This document shows positions 4,885-13,444 of a DNA stretch of 13,583 bases, piece after piece. Every line of letters starts with the position of its first letter. The stretch's first letter is position 1. The notes under the pieces were generated by a model. It had not been told where the DNA came from, made no database searches, and worked only from the letters and a program-made list of their open reading frames with translations. The translations under genes were made by a program, and so were the position numbers. The stretch comes from Phycisphaerae bacterium (GTDB taxonomy: Bacteria; Planctomycetota; Phycisphaerae; UBA1845; UTPLA1): positions 1-13,583 of the forward strand of contig JAFGQA010000291.1 of the NCBI GenBank assembly GCA_016935885.1. Reading direction: 5' to 3'.

Positions 4885-7085
4885 TACCGTTTTCGGCTGC
4901 GTATTTCGTTCATGACGGCATCCATGATCTGGAGTACCTCGTCGTTTGCCAGCTCCTTGGTCTTGGTAATCCACGCCTTGAAGCTGTCAACCTTCACCCG
5001 GCACTTCCGCCCCGATTCCCCGTTGGATTCAAGATCACCAGCCTGGACAGCCTTCGAGATCGTGCCCTTGTCGGGAGTGTCCTCGCCCCCAAGGACCCGC
5101 TGGGTCGCCCGCCATAGCTCAATTTGCTTCGCCCAGTCGAAGAGGTCGGTCTGCGACTTACCGGTCACTGCTGGCGACGGCTCGCTTTCCGCGATGGCAA
5201 TCGGCACCCGCACGTGATGTTCGACGCCGTATTTCGCAAACCGTACGTCCAGTTCAGTCGGCGATCCTGATACGGGCAACTGGAGGGATGCGTTTGGACA
5301 GAGGTCAGTTGGGGCCAAGGCCTCCTTGTCGCTGAACAGTGTTCCAGAGGGTGTTGCCGACAACGCCCTCGCTATCCCGACGCCGGTGTTCCGGAGCGTG
5401 ACTACCCCATCCTCGCGTGAGGCGACCAGATGGGGCCACAGAGGCAGCCCGAACTGATCCATTACCTCGTCATCAAGGGCCTCCAGATCGGCAATGCGGT
5501 TCTTGAGGACTTTGGCGGCATCACCGATGGAAGACGGGACTTTGTTCTCTGCCACGAGACGCAGTGGAGCGGTGATCTTCGAGTGGTTCGGCGGAAGGCC
5601 CTTGGCGATGCCCATGCACCAGTCAAAGCGCCGCAGCAGCTCTCCCGCTTCGCCATTTGCCCCGGTAAGACGAGCATGGATCAGGCCGACGAGCTTCCAC
5701 AAGACGGCGGGCAGGACATCCAACGACAAGTCCGACACTTGCCAGCGAAGGTCGTACACCAGGATTTCGCCGGTGTCCGGGTCCACGTCCCATGAGTCCC
5801 TCTCCTCATCGACCGCCCAGCAGAGAAGTGATTCTTCGACGCGGCCTCGTACCTCTGCTGGCACTACCTGCAGTTGATCTGCCAGCACATCGGCCACCAG
5901 CTTTCCGAGGCAGTGAATCTTGGCGTCGGACTGGCACGTTGCCAGAAGCTTGGCTGCTTCCAAGGGCTCGCGAGCAACCAGTTCACGCACGAGCGCATTG
6001 ACGTGACCGGAGATGGTGGCCGTCGGCAACAATTCGTCAATCGCCCTGAGATGTGGCTGCCACTTGTTCCACGGCTCTGCAAGATCGAGCTCTTGGAAGA
6101 ACTTCGTTCGTGCATCCGCATTCATCAATACCTCACGGAATTGCGTGAGGTCCACATTGTCAGGAAAGAGGCCCAGCTCGACATCAAGCTCATTAAGCGA
6201 CCGTGGAAGATGGGTGTAGTAGTCGGCATCCAGAATCGAATTCTCCGCGATATCGACAAGGCGATAGAAGACCCGTGCCTGTTCCTCAATCGTCTTGGGT
6301 TCACTCCGATAGTCGAGTTTGGGGAATTTCAGGCGCAAGGAGCCGCTCAGGCCGCGAATGGCGAACCGCACCGAGGTTGGCGCGGCCAGTTCCTCGGCAC
6401 GTATCTCGATATCCGCTTCGAAGGACTCGATACGTACCTCTGGATCGGCGTGAATCTCGTGAAGACGCTCGACTTCCGGATCGATGCAACGTCTACTCTG
6501 AAACAAGGCATGCTCGATGCTTCGATATTCCTCACCCGAGGGATCAGCGAACCGGAGCATGTACAGCCGCTCAATGAAGCGTTCGAAGCACAACTTCCGG
6601 AGCTTCTGCAGATCGAAATCTCGTTTCCTAACGGCGTTCTTCGGGATTCCCAAAAACGATGAGTTGAAGTCGGACAGAACATCCTCGGTGATTCGTCTTC
6701 CGCCACCGGTTGCCTTGATTAACAAGAACCCTTCGCTATCCGGGAAGTACCGGATGCCCACTGTTTCGACGATGGCATTCTTCCACGCAAACCAGATCGG
6801 TCGCCGGGCATCATAGTCGTATGCTCGAACGGCAAGCTCATCCTGCAGTCCGAGAACAACATGCAGAGCGTCAGTCCCGCTCATCGGGGTACGGTCAAAC
6901 ACGCCAAGGCGTATATGTGGCATCAGCCATGCGGATTCGATGCCGCGATCCAGGGCAGCATAATCAAATGGAATAGTAGTCTGGTAGGACTGGATGGTGA
7001 TCTCACGCTGGTCAAGAATGCCCTCGGCACGGGGTGCGATTGCCAGGTGTTGGATGTGCTCCTGTGGGTTGTACTGAGAAGACAT
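4884..7085 (-). CDS. Unrecognised 733-residue protein linked to the Type I RM operon
   Basis: I do not recognise this protein. It starts with an ATG at 7085 preceded by AAAGGA, and runs to a TAG that touches the terminator. The N-terminal 150 or so residues are mixed strand/helix (TTIPFDYAALDRGIESAWLM, then GTDALHVVLGLQDELAVRAY). The middle is largely helical and acidic, with EVERLHEIHADPEVRIESFE. Around residue 650 a polar linker leads to a C-terminal segment with GTISKAVQAGDLESNGESGR and KVDSFKAWITKTKELA, which looks like an excisionase/MerR-type small DNA-binding domain. There is no signal peptide, membrane segment, ATPase motif or PD-(D/E)XK signature. It lies 75 bases after hsdR and before the terminator, so it is probably the last gene of that operon. 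Base use looks less GC-biased than in hsdR, hinting at separate acquisition. A defence or regulatory accessory is possible. Confidence 0.85.
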   Translation of the reverse strand: MSSQYNPQEHIQHLAIAPRAEGILDQREITIQSYQTTIPFDYAALDRGIESAWLMPHIRLGVFDRTPMSGTDALHVVLGLQDELAVRAYDYDARRPIWFAWKNAIVETVGIRYFPDSEGFLLIKATGGGRRITEDVLSDFNSSFLGIPKNAVRKRDFDLQKLRKLCFERFIERLYMLRFADPSGEEYRSIEHALFQSRRCIDPEVERLHEIHADPEVRIESFEADIEIRAEELAAPTSVRFAIRGLSGSLRLKFPKLDYRSEPKTIEEQARVFYRLVDIAENSILDADYYTHLPRSLNELDVELGLFPDNVDLTQFREVLMNADARTKFFQELDLAEPWNKWQPHLRAIDELLPTATISGHVNALVRELVAREPLEAAKLLATCQSDAKIHCLGKLVADVLADQLQVVPAEVRGRVEESLLCWAVDEERDSWDVDPDTGEILVYDLRWQVSDLSLDVLPAVLWKLVGLIHARLTGANGEAGELLRRFDWCMGIAKGLPPNHSKITAPLRLVAENKVPSSIGDAAKVLKNRIADLEALDDEVMDQFGLPLWPHLVASREDGVVTLRNTGVGIARALSATPSGTLFSDKEALAPTDLCPNASLQLPVSGSPTELDVRFAKYGVEHHVRVPIAIAESEPSPAVTGKSQTDLFDWAKQIELWRATQRVLGGEDTPDKGTISKAVQAGDLESNGESGRKCRVKVDSFKAWITKTKELANDEVLQIMDAVMNEIRSRKR

Positions 7086-7104
7086 CGCCAGTCCTTTCTT
7101 GCAA

Positions 7105-7131
7105 CGATGCTGGTCGCCGTACCGAGCATCG
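7105..7131 (-). promoter_or_regulatory. Hairpin in the hsdR to 733-residue-gene spacer
   Basis: CGATGCT and AGCATCG form a seven-pair inverted repeat around a 13-base loop, ending about 20 bases before the start codon at 7085 and just ahead of its AAAGGA ribosome site. No T-tract follows, so it is not an evident terminator. It may tune mRNA stability or translation of the last gene, or be without function. Confidence 0.35.
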
Positions 7132-7160
7132 CATTACTTGGTGGCCATTGCTTGCCTCGC

Positions 7161-10100
7161 TCACCCAGTTGAGGGTGTATCTGTTCGCGTCCCTTCCTCG
7201 TTCCGTATGTGGTCGTACACGTCCTTGAGAAGATGCTGGCTGACCGCTTCGCGGAACCGCTCTTCGTTCATGTAGCGGGCGGTGATCTCTTCGTTCTGGT
7301 CCATGCGGTCGATGAACAGGCCTTCCAGTGCTTTGCGGAAGACGTAGCCAAAGTTCTCAATCGTGTTCGCTTTCGCAGCCTGCCGCAGAGCGTCGTCCGC
7401 TACGGCGTCTTCCCGGATCGACTCGAAGAAGAGCTGATCGCCAGGCTTGAACTCCGTGCCGAACCGCTCGTTCAGGATGTCGATCAACTGCGACAGCTCA
7501 ATTTCGTCAGGGTGCGCCGCTTTCGTGCCCACCGATGTCGGCCCATCGACCGGCTCCGTCTTGCCTGCCTCAAGATCAATCGAGCCTTCGCCGATCTTCT
7601 GCAGCCGGTAGTACTTGAGCGACACATCGTCATCAAAGTGGTACACCGGCCCGCTGTCGCCTTTGGGGAGCTTCGTGAGCAGGAACCGGATGTACGAATA
7701 CAGCTTCTCCAAGTCGGTATCCTGGAACGGGATGACCTGCGACAGGAACGAATACAAGTTCCGAAACGCCGTGAGCGTCTTGCGAAACTCCTCTCGCTCC
7801 TCTTCATCAAGCTCGGTGAACCGCCCGACGGCGGGGTCGATGCACGCATTCATCCGGGCGTGGTCGGTCGGCGTCTGGTTCCGCTTGGGCTTGTAGAACA
7901 CCCGGCAGAACTCATCGACCTCGGCCTTGTGGTAGACCTGCTGGGCGTCGAGCTTCGCCTGCAACTCGTACAGCTGCTTCGGGTCAGCCTGCTCTCCGAC
8001 CAGCGTCTGCTCGTAGTACGGCTGGAAGGCGGCAAGAATCTCATCCGGCTCGTTCACGAAGTCCAGGACGAACGTGTCCTCCTTGCCAGGATGCGTCCGG
8101 TTGAGGCGCGACAGCGTCTGCACCGCCTGGATGCCCGCCAATCGCTTGTCCACGTACATCGTGTGCAACAGCGGTTGATCGAACCCCGTCTGGTACTTTT
8201 CGGCCACCAGCAGCACCTGGTACTCCTCGGTGGAGAACCGCTCGGGCAACTCCTTCTGGCCGATATGCTTGCCCTGGGTGTCGATGTTCATCCCCGACTC
8301 GGTGTACTCGACGCCCGGCACATCCGGGTCGATCACCGTGCCGGAGAAGGCCACCAGCGTCTTGATCTCCGTGTAGCCTTTCTCCTTGATGTACTTGTCG
8401 AACGCCTGCTTGTACTTGACCGCGTGCAGGCGGCTTGACGTGACGACCATCGCCTTGGCTTTGCCGCCGATCTTGTGCAGCGTGAAATGGCGAAAGTGCT
8501 CGACCATCACCTCGGTCTTCTGCGCGATGTTGTGCGGATGCAGGCTCATGAACCGGGCCAGCGCCCGCGCCGCCTTCCGCTTGTCCACCTTCGGATCGTC
8601 CTCGATGGACTTGATCAGCCGGTAGTAGGTCTTATACGTCGTGTAGTTCTGAAGCACATCGAGGATGAAGCCCTCGTCGATGGCCTGTCGCATGCTGTAG
8701 AGATGGAACGGATGCGGCTTGCCATCCGGCCCCGGCTGGCCGAAGACCTCCAGCGTCTTGTACTTGGGCGTGGCCGTGAACGCGAAGAAGCTGATGTTCG
8801 GCTGATTGCCGCGCTTGGCCATCGCCTTGAGAATCTCTTCCTCGTAGTCGGGCAGGCCTTCCGCCTCGGCCTTGGCCTTCGCCTCCTCCTTGATCGCCGC
8901 GCCCGCCAGCACGCCCTTGAGTTCCGTGGCCGTCTCGCCGCCCTGGGAACTGTGGGCCTCATCGACGATCACCGCATACCGCTTCTTCGGCAGATCGCCG
9001 ATCTTCTCGGTCACGAATGGGAACTTCTGCAGCGTCGTGATGATGATCGGCACCCCGGCACCCAGCGACTCGGCCAGTTGCGTCGAGTTGATGTCGATCT
9101 TCTCGACGACGCCTTGTTTGTGCTCGAACTGGTAGATCGTGTTCTGAAGCTGCTGGTCCAACACGACCCGGTCGGTCACGACAATCACCGAATCGAACAC
9201 CTTCTCGTCGCGCTCGTCGTACAGGCTGCTCAGCCGGTGGGCCAGCCAGGCGATGGAGTTGCTCTTGCCGCTGCCCGCCGAGTGTTGCACAAGGTAGTTG
9301 TTCCCGACGCCACGCTCACGAGCGTCGGCCACCATCTCCCGCACGCAGTCGAGCTGGTGATAGCGGGGAAAGATCATCGTCTGCTTCTTGATCTTCTTAT
9401 CGCCGAGCTTCTTCTCCTCGATCTGCAGGTGGATGAACCTCGCCAGGATGTCGAGGAAGCTGTGCCGCTCCAGCACCTCTTCCCAAAGGTACGCCGTCTT
9501 GTAGCCGCCGGGGTTGTCGGGGTTCCCGCCGCCGCCACCGCAGCCCTTGTTGAAAGGCAGGAAGTACGTCTTGCTGCCCGACAGCCGTGTGGTCATGTAG
9601 ACCTCGTCGGTGTCCACGGCGAAATGCACCAGCGCCCGATGCTTGAACTGGAAGATCAGGTCGCCCGGATCGCGGTCGTTCTTGTACTGCGTCACCGCGT
9701 GCCGCCAGGTCTGGGCGGTCATCGGGTTCTTCAGTTCCGCCGTCGCCACCGGGATGCCGTTGATCGCCAACGTCACGTCCAGCGTGTTGTTGTGCTTGGG
9801 TGAGTACTTCAACTGCCGCGTAATCGTCAGCCGGTTGGCCTCGTACCGCTTCTTCGTCTCCGGGTTCATCCCACTGGCGGGGGCGAAGTAGGCCACGTGA
9901 AACAGCTTGCCGAAGCACTTGAAACCGTGCCGCAGCACCGAAAGGCAGCCCTCGTGTTCCGAGTCCAGCGCCCGGCACAGGTCGTCGAGCAACGTCTCCT
10001 CGGCCTTGCCCTTCTGGATGCCCTCCAGGTACGCCCACTCATCCGGCTGCGTCGCCTTGATGAACGCCAGCACGTCGGCCTGGAAGATCGCCCGATGCGG

Positions 10101-10199
10101 ATCGAAGCCGTCGCGGTCGCCCGTGACGTACCCGCCCGCCGTCGTCAGGTGGTGCTCGATGGCGGTTTCAAAGGCGTATTCGGTGTGCTGGCCCGGCAT
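7161..10199 (-). CDS. hsdR: Type I restriction enzyme R subunit (nuclease and translocase)
   Basis: HsdR is the motor and endonuclease of Type I restriction: with HsdM and HsdS it pulls in DNA from an unmethylated site and cuts it at a distance. This 1012-residue copy is full length. The N-terminal nuclease shows LDVTLAINGIP (Asp141) and VATAELKNP (Glu155, Lys157), the D...ExK site. The SF2 motor follows: Walker A HSAGSGKSNS at about 306-315, the DEAH box IVDEAHSSQGG at about 411-421, TATP at 475-478 and motif VI QTLSRLNRTHPGK from about 694. The C-terminal helical region, which contacts the rest of the complex, is also present. A glycine-rich linker (GCGGGGGNPDNPGG) lies near 219-232. The start ATG at 10199 has GGAGG upstream and shares bases with the stop codon of the 39-codon ORF. 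All key motifs look intact, so it should be active. Confidence 0.97.
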   Translation of the reverse strand: MPGQHTEYAFETAIEHHLTTAGGYVTGDRDGFDPHRAIFQADVLAFIKATQPDEWAYLEGIQKGKAEETLLDDLCRALDSEHEGCLSVLRHGFKCFGKLFHVAYFAPASGMNPETKKRYEANRLTITRQLKYSPKHNNTLDVTLAINGIPVATAELKNPMTAQTWRHAVTQYKNDRDPGDLIFQFKHRALVHFAVDTDEVYMTTRLSGSKTYFLPFNKGCGGGGGNPDNPGGYKTAYLWEEVLERHSFLDILARFIHLQIEEKKLGDKKIKKQTMIFPRYHQLDCVREMVADARERGVGNNYLVQHSAGSGKSNSIAWLAHRLSSLYDERDEKVFDSVIVVTDRVVLDQQLQNTIYQFEHKQGVVEKIDINSTQLAESLGAGVPIIITTLQKFPFVTEKIGDLPKKRYAVIVDEAHSSQGGETATELKGVLAGAAIKEEAKAKAEAEGLPDYEEEILKAMAKRGNQPNISFFAFTATPKYKTLEVFGQPGPDGKPHPFHLYSMRQAIDEGFILDVLQNYTTYKTYYRLIKSIEDDPKVDKRKAARALARFMSLHPHNIAQKTEVMVEHFRHFTLHKIGGKAKAMVVTSSRLHAVKYKQAFDKYIKEKGYTEIKTLVAFSGTVIDPDVPGVEYTESGMNIDTQGKHIGQKELPERFSTEEYQVLLVAEKYQTGFDQPLLHTMYVDKRLAGIQAVQTLSRLNRTHPGKEDTFVLDFVNEPDEILAAFQPYYEQTLVGEQADPKQLYELQAKLDAQQVYHKAEVDEFCRVFYKPKRNQTPTDHARMNACIDPAVGRFTELDEEEREEFRKTLTAFRNLYSFLSQVIPFQDTDLEKLYSYIRFLLTKLPKGDSGPVYHFDDDVSLKYYRLQKIGEGSIDLEAGKTEPVDGPTSVGTKAAHPDEIELSQLIDILNERFGTEFKPGDQLFFESIREDAVADDALRQAAKANTIENFGYVFRKALEGLFIDRMDQNEEITARYMNEERFREAVSQHLLKDVYDHIRNEEGTRTDTPSTG

Positions 10200-10318
10200 C
10201 AGGCGTCCTCCGTCGCAAGTCGTGTCGCGAGTTTGTCGGGAGCAGTCGCGATTCGGTGTCGCAGTAGCCCGTCGCAGCTTGTCATAGCTCGTTGTCGCAG
10301 CTTGTCACAGTAACTCAT
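10199..10318 (-). CDS. 39-residue repeat-containing small ORF between fic and hsdR
   Basis: This ORF fills the whole gap between the fic-like gene and hsdR. Its ATG overlaps the fic stop as ATGA and its TGA overlaps the hsdR start as TGATG, the same coupling used elsewhere in the operon. The 39-residue product is basic and divides into three units of 11 or 12 residues: [34 protein letters not shown], then TEDA. At the DNA level the word GTCGC occurs six times and a 14-base word twice, and those two copies are read in different frames, so the peptide repeat arises from a DNA repeat. An open frame this short can occur by chance in GC-rich DNA; the matching junctions are the main support. It may be a microprotein or a translated repeat spacer. 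No function is known to me. Confidence 0.5.
   Translation of the reverse strand: MSYCDKLRQRAMTSCDGLLRHRIATAPDKLATRLATEDA
10212..10307. repeat. Cluster of six GTCGC words with a 14-bp direct repeat
   Basis: GTCGC occurs at 10212, 10224, 10245, 10258, 10271 and 10294. The last two are part of the exact direct repeat GTCGCAGCTTGTCA (10271-10284 and 10294-10307), offset 23 bases. Other units are degenerate. The cluster lies entirely inside the fic-hsdR junction, where the 39-codon ORF is read on the minus strand. Unit spacing is irregular and too short for a CRISPR. Confidence 0.7.
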
Positions 10319-11382
10319 GGCCTGGCCCTTTCCCCGAGGGTGTATCGCTTGGTCGGGTCGGTCGGGCTGGTTCCGCTTCCGGACAGTAAGCCCTTGTCAA
10401 GCAGCCCTTTAAGGTCGCGTTGGAGCGAGCGCCGGTTGACGCCGGGGCAGAGGGCTTCATAGTCCTGGATCGTCAGGCTGCCATGCTCCATCACGTGCCC
10501 GAGCGCCCTGACTTGGCGTTCACTCAGCCCGTGCTCCTTGGCCAGGATGTCCCGCTGGATGGCCCGCTCGCCGCGCTGGCGGACTTCCCCAAGCTGCGTG
10601 GCCAACCCATCGACGAAGTATTCCAGCCAGCCGGTCAGGTCCATTCCGCCATCGCGCACGCCCTGGATCGCCGCGTAGAACGCCGCCCGATCGCGGTCGT
10701 AGTACTCGCTGATCGTGAACAGCCGCTTGAAGTCGTACCCCGCCCGGTACAGGCACAACGTCGACAGCAGTCGCGATGTCCGCCCATTGCCGTCCAGGAA
10801 CGGATGGATATGCACGAGCTGGAACTGCGCCACGCCGCTGACCAGCACCGGATGCACCTGGCCGGGGCCGTTCAGCCAACTCACCATCTCCGCCATCAGC
10901 GCCGGGACATCGTGCGCGGGCGGCGGGGTGTAGACCGTCTGGCCGGTTGCCCCGTTGACCACGTAGTTCTGCACCTTGCGGTACTGGCCCGGCGTGGCGC
11001 TGCCGCCGCGCACGCCCTCGACCAGCCGCTTATGAATCTCGCGGACCAGCCCTTCGGTGATCGGCGATCCGCTGTCGAGGTACTCCGAAACGAACTCGAA
11101 CGCCCGGCGATAGTTCAGCAATTCCCGCGCGTCGTCCGGGTCGGCCTCGGGCACCGACTCGCCCGCCATCAGGCGCTCGGCCTGGTCCAGCGTCAGTTGC
11201 GTGCCCTCGATGTGCGTCGTGTGATGCGCCTCAAGAACCAGCGCCCGTTCGCCCATCGCCCGAACCCAGTCCTCCGAAAGCGTCGCCGCCTCCAGGAACC
11301 CACGGGCACGCTCGATCCGCGTCAGCGCCGCCGTGATGGCGTTGGTGATCGTGAACTTCGGCTGTAGCCCGCTCTTTCCCAT
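10315..11382 (-). CDS. Fic-domain protein (probable AMP transferase) in the RM operon
   Basis: This 355-residue protein has a complete Fic motif [12 protein letters not shown] at residues 193-204, which carries the catalytic His and the ATP-binding loop used to move AMP (less often another nucleotide or phosphate) onto a target hydroxyl. Near the N-terminus TTHIEG at 55-60 matches the inhibitory motif (S/T)xxxE(G/N), so it looks like a self-inhibited class II Fic enzyme. Residues from about 282 form a winged helix ([20 protein letters not shown] and [10 protein letters not shown]), a usual C-terminal part of these proteins. I take the ATG at 11382, preceded by GGAGG, rather than the TTG one codon upstream; it overlaps the hsdS stop as TGATG. 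Its place inside hsdM-hsdS-hsdR suggests it modifies or guards the RM system, but the target is unknown. A stand-alone stress regulator or toxin is the alternative. Confidence 0.93.
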   Translation of the reverse strand: MGKSGLQPKFTITNAITAALTRIERARGFLEAATLSEDWVRAMGERALVLEAHHTTHIEGTQLTLDQAERLMAGESVPEADPDDARELLNYRRAFEFVSEYLDSGSPITEGLVREIHKRLVEGVRGGSATPGQYRKVQNYVVNGATGQTVYTPPPAHDVPALMAEMVSWLNGPGQVHPVLVSGVAQFQLVHIHPFLDGNGRTSRLLSTLCLYRAGYDFKRLFTISEYYDRDRAAFYAAIQGVRDGGMDLTGWLEYFVDGLATQLGEVRQRGERAIQRDILAKEHGLSERQVRALGHVMEHGSLTIQDYEALCPGVNRRSLQRDLKGLLDKGLLSGSGTSPTDPTKRYTLGERARP

Positions 11383-12713
11383 CAATGCACCTCCCCACGC
11401 ACGTCGATCTTGCCGGTCACTGCGGCGGAAATCAGAGCCGAACGGTGCTCGCGAAGGGTGGCGGCGCTCTCTTCGACCTTCGAAATCAGAGCATCGATCT
11501 GCGAGGTGTTTTTGGAAACATTTTGAATGATCGCCTCTTGCTCGCCAACAGGTGGCAGCAGTGCCGGGAACGCCTTGATCTTGAAACTGTTAGTGCTCGC
11601 CAGATTCGTGGTCTGCTGGGCTGTACTGGTGAAATACGCCTTGCCGTGCGACGAAGAAGTCATCCAAGCCAAATACAGCGGATGAAGCGATCTGGCATCG
11701 CATCGAACACAGAAAATGTGGTTCTGATGCAGGCAACCCGGAATCTGGACATCCCATACATACCCTCGCCCCAGCTTGTCAAAGTCCCCGCCTTCGGTCA
11801 TCAGCACATCACCACGCTGCAATTCGTACCGCTTCACTTCCTCTGCAGGAAGCTCAACTTCAGTAATCGTGTTCAGGTCCAGATATCCATCCTGGACGTT
11901 TGCAACGCGGAGGTATGGGCGGCGAACCAACTCGCGGTCCTCATACTTCTTGCCGAGCGTTAGCCCGGTCTGAAGTTGCGAGACGCGCTTCAAGGGCAGG
12001 AGCTTCCAATGCATCGGAATCTGGCCCAGCCATTCAATGCCGGAGTCTTTCATGGGGGCGTTGGGGTCGAGGCCCTTGGTGACGGCGTGGCTGATTAGGG
12101 CGGAGCGCTTCTCCTGAAGCAACTCGATCTGCCGCCGCTTCTTCTCGATCAGCGCATCGATCCGCGCCGTCTCCCGATCCAGAAACACCGCGATGGCCCG
12201 CTGCTCGTTGTCGGGAGGAATCAGGGCAGGCAGGTTGCCGATGAAATCCCAGTTCGCGCGGGGCATCTTCGCACCGTAGGTGGACGAGTCCACAACTGAG
12301 ACGAAATCCGGGTTGAGCACGTAGTCCAGCAGGAACTTCTGGGCCACGTCGCGAGGTCGCAGGACGAGAAGCTCACCTGTGCAGATGCCATCTGAATCAG
12401 CAGCGTGCGCCTTGGCCAGGTACGGCCGCAACTTGCCGAAGAGCACATCGCCGCGTCTGTAAAGGTTCGCCTGGCCCTCGCTTGTGCCATCCCCGTTCGG
12501 TGTGATTCGCCTGCCGGTCCAGGATTCGATGTGCTCAAGCCCTGTGTAGGGCAGGTCGTTGTCGGCACCGTCAACCTTCGTGTTGATGAGGTCGGCGGCG
12601 TACTTGAGGCGGCGGACCTCCCAGTGTTCAGGCACGTTGCCAAGCCACGCCACCCCCGACGGCTTGTATGCCGGGTAGGCCGCTCGCTTGCCTGTTCGGA
12701 TGGCCGTGGTCAT
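11382..12713 (-). CDS. hsdS: Type I restriction-modification specificity subunit
   Basis: HsdS reads the bipartite target sequence for the methylase and the restriction complex. The 443-residue protein shows the expected internal duplication. Each half opens with a WLGxxPxHW motif (WLGNVPEHW at 23-31, WLGQIPMHW at 228-236), continues with a variable target-recognition domain, and closes with a coiled-coil spacer ([20 protein letters not shown] near 170 and [20 protein letters not shown] near 391, each followed by a RSALIS segment). The two recognition domains differ in sequence, so the target should be asymmetric. The DNA of the second one looks less GC-rich than the conserved parts, a sign of domain exchange. 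The ATG at 12713 follows a GGGGGG stretch and overlaps the upstream stop as ATGA. The length is normal and no break is visible. Confidence 0.96.
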   Translation of the reverse strand: MTTAIRTGKRAAYPAYKPSGVAWLGNVPEHWEVRRLKYAADLINTKVDGADNDLPYTGLEHIESWTGRRITPNGDGTSEGQANLYRRGDVLFGKLRPYLAKAHAADSDGICTGELLVLRPRDVAQKFLLDYVLNPDFVSVVDSSTYGAKMPRANWDFIGNLPALIPPDNEQRAIAVFLDRETARIDALIEKKRRQIELLQEKRSALISHAVTKGLDPNAPMKDSGIEWLGQIPMHWKLLPLKRVSQLQTGLTLGKKYEDRELVRRPYLRVANVQDGYLDLNTITEVELPAEEVKRYELQRGDVLMTEGGDFDKLGRGYVWDVQIPGCLHQNHIFCVRCDARSLHPLYLAWMTSSSHGKAYFTSTAQQTTNLASTNSFKIKAFPALLPPVGEQEAIIQNVSKNTSQIDALISKVEESAATLREHRSALISAAVTGKIDVRGEVH

Positions 12714-13444
12714 GGCGTCCCCCCGGAAGTCTTCTTACCGGGGCTCTTGGCCGCCGTCTTTTTGATCGCCTTGGGTTTCGGCTTGGGAAGGATCGATGCC
12801 TCCTGGGGAAGGACATAGACACCCAGGAGGAGATGGTCGATCACCTTGAGCGCCGCCGCGATCTGCTTCTTCGTGGGGGCCTTCATCTCGTGGGCAGCGT
12901 CATTGCCCAGGAGCCGGATACCGTGAAGAATCTCCGCGCCAGCTTGGGTCAACAGGGACATGCTCACCAGTTCATCGATCTTGTCGGCGAGGTTGCGTTT
13001 CTTAGTTTTACGTTCCTGGCAGGTTGCCTCAAGGATCGCGCGAATGCCAACGCCAGCCAAGGTCGGGAGGTCGTGCTGGACCGCCTTCAGAGTCTCGCGG
13101 TAGATCGCCTGCACGACATCGGGAATGTCGTAGATGTCGTCCCGAAGGTAGAGCTGGCCGGTCAACGACTGGTCGATGCGCGGAGGGTACAGATTCTCGT
13201 CGGGTTCGTAACCATCGGGACCAAGCGATTCTGAGCACGTGGAAGCATCCCGGAAACCGATGTCCTCGCAACCCTGGCATTGGATGACCTGTGCAGAACC
13301 CCACACTTGAATGTCGCCATCGTCTGACTCGCCGCTGTAGTCGATGGCCGCCAGAATCCGGTGCGCTGTCTTCTGCTTGCATCTGTCGCACAGGACGCGA
13401 ACAGTCTTGCCAACCTCTTCACTTGGCTTGATCGTCCAGCTCAT
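12710..13444 (-). CDS. Zinc-ribbon DUF4145 protein between hsdM and hsdS
   Basis: This 244-residue protein begins with a probable zinc ribbon: CDRC at 19-22 and CQGC at 56-59. From about residue 112 it matches the DUF4145 domain, with DLPTLAGVGIRAILEATCQE and then HGIRLLGNDAAHEMKAPTKK as its hallmark segments. The C-terminal 25 residues are a Lys/Pro/Ala-rich basic tail that may bind nucleic acid. The start at 13444 has GGAGGT six bases upstream and overlaps the hsdM stop as ATGA; its own stop overlaps the hsdS start the same way. DUF4145 proteins are often found inside Type I RM loci, and this domain also occurs fused to HsdR-type proteins in some systems; the molecular role is not established. 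It could help assemble or regulate the complex. Family assignment is secure, function is not. Confidence 0.9.
   Translation of the reverse strand: MSWTIKPSEEVGKTVRVLCDRCKQKTAHRILAAIDYSGESDDGDIQVWGSAQVIQCQGCEDIGFRDASTCSESLGPDGYEPDENLYPPRIDQSLTGQLYLRDDIYDIPDVVQAIYRETLKAVQHDLPTLAGVGIRAILEATCQERKTKKRNLADKIDELVSMSLLTQAGAEILHGIRLLGNDAAHEMKAPTKKQIAAALKVIDHLLLGVYVLPQEASILPKPKPKAIKKTAAKSPGKKTSGGTP

Noticed and set aside
9520..9545. Glycine-codon repeat in hsdR as a contingency locus
   Set aside because: The run encodes a short Gly-rich linker with mixed codons, too short and imperfect to suggest slippage.
7209..9803. Long plus-strand open frames (7209-8438 and 8475-9803)
   Set aside because: Both are antisense to hsdR, rich in Leu, Arg, His and Val as expected from reversed GC-rich codons, and have no recognisable motif.
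10212..10307. CRISPR array
   Set aside because: Units are short, degenerate and irregularly spaced (12 to 23 bases), with no uniform spacers and no cas genes.
10420..11367. Plus-strand open frame opposite the fic gene
   Set aside because: Antisense to a gene with an intact Fic motif; no independent support.
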